In this document: piece after piece, positions 5,412 to 5,791 of the stretch
How positions within the stretch are numbered: the first letter of the stretch is position 1
Layout of the letters: each line of letters begins with the position of its first letter
From: Dethiosulfovibrio sp.
GTDB taxonomy: Bacteria > Synergistota > Synergistia > Synergistales > Dethiosulfovibrionaceae
Direction: 5' to 3'
Assembly (NCBI GenBank): GCA_028709985.1
Contig: JAQUTB010000084.1
Coordinates: 1,313 to 7,103, forward strand
DNA: 5,791 bases
Made by a program: the position numbers and the translations under genes
The notes under the pieces: generated by a model
What the model was told of the DNA's origin: nothing
Database searches by the model: none
Seen by the model: only the letters and a program-made list of their open reading frames with translations

Positions 5412-5791
5412 TTAGTGGTTCACAGGTGGTTTTTTCCCCATGATAATCGCACTGGCCAACGCACCGTCGATCTCGTTTTGCTCTTCGATAGAGAGTTCAG
5501 GGAAGGCTGCGGTGTGATATATTCTCGTGCGTCGCACTTCGATATCCTCAAAGCCAGCCTCTTTCATGTTCTCCGTGTACTCCACCTCTTGGAGAGCTCC
5601 CGAGATACAGCCTGACCATGCCGCGAGGTTTTTTATGATTCGATCCGTAACGGGACGGAGAAAGACTGTGTCGGAGACACAGAAGCGACCACCAGGACGG
5701 AGGACTCGGAATGCCTCCTTCAACACCTTTTTCTTGTCGGGAGATAGATTTATAACACAGTCGGAGATGATCACGTCAACTGTGCCGCTTT
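5412..5791 (-). CDS. ArsM-like SAM-dependent methyltransferase, C-terminal part
   Basis: The frame is open to the right edge, so this is the C-terminal 125 residues of a class I SAM methyltransferase that would usually have about 250-280. The visible start V-I-I-S-D-C-V-I-N-L-S-P-D-K is the post-motif strand typical of arsenite methyltransferases (ArsM). It is followed by A-F-R-V-L-R-P-G-G, then S-G-C-I-S-G-A-L with the conserved cysteine that helps bind As(III), then E-Y and E-A-G-F. ArsM adds methyl groups from SAM to arsenite. The SAM-binding glycine-rich motif and the first conserved cysteine lie outside the window. The C-terminal stretch A-S-A-I-I-M-G-K-K-P has alanine or isoleucine where many ArsM proteins have their last cysteine, so the substrate is not certain. 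Its promoter is outside the window. Confidence 0.8.
   Translation of the reverse strand, partial: SGTVDVIISDCVINLSPDKKKVLKEAFRVLRPGGRFCVSDTVFLRPVTDRIIKNLAAWSGCISGALQEVEYTENMKEAGFEDIEVRRTRIYHTAAFPELSIEEQNEIDGALASAIIMGKKPPVNH

Noticed and set aside
5313..5615. Plus-strand open frame at the right end
   Set aside because: It crosses the bidirectional terminator and is antisense to a recognisable methyltransferase.

Overview
The window looks like chromosomal DNA from a member of the Synergistota. The main evidence is two adjacent secreted proteins that both end in the GCN-x-GFAP motif, a short hydrophobic stretch and a basic tail, which is the Synergist-CTERM (Synerg-CTERM) sorting signal known from that phylum. 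The moderate-to-high G+C content and the likely use of selenocysteine would suit a Dethiosulfovibrio-like anaerobe. That genus-level guess is inference and was not tested by any search.

Layout. Positions 1-629 hold the 3' end of a copper-type P1B ATPase. Its stop codon overlaps the -35 box of a strong promoter that carries a CsoR-like palindrome between -35 and -10. This promoter drives a small YruB-type glutaredoxin (687-917) that ends in a strong intrinsic terminator. A T-rich stretch without a convincing gene (961-1317) holds one candidate promoter. It is followed by a large secreted, cysteine-rich protein (1318-3627) with a C-terminal Ig-like domain and Synerg-CTERM tail.

Next comes a second secreted Synerg-CTERM protein (3775-4833): a signal peptide, an InlB-B-like repeat, a rhodanese domain, an Ig-like domain and the sorting tail. 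Its reading frame is interrupted by one in-frame TGA right after the signal peptide. Seventeen bases after the TGA is the GGT apical loop of a 10-bp hairpin of bacterial SECIS type. The TGA would encode Sec in a thioredoxin-like U-G-P-C motif at the mature N-terminus. I therefore annotate it as a probable cell-surface selenoprotein, not as a pseudogene or as a shorter protein starting at 3880. This is the most interesting item in the window.

The right side holds a YbaY/YscW-family membrane-anchored protein (4985-5368) with its own extended -10 promoter. It converges, through a shared 16-bp hairpin, on the 3' half of an ArsM-like SAM methyltransferase on the minus strand (5412-5791).

Working together: the copper ATPase and the glutaredoxin form a metal/thiol stress unit. 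The two Synerg-CTERM proteins are probably displayed at the cell surface. The rhodanese selenoprotein suggests sulfur-transfer or persulfide/thiol redox chemistry outside the cytoplasm, which would suit a sulfur- or thiosulfate-reducing anaerobe. The partners and substrates are inference.
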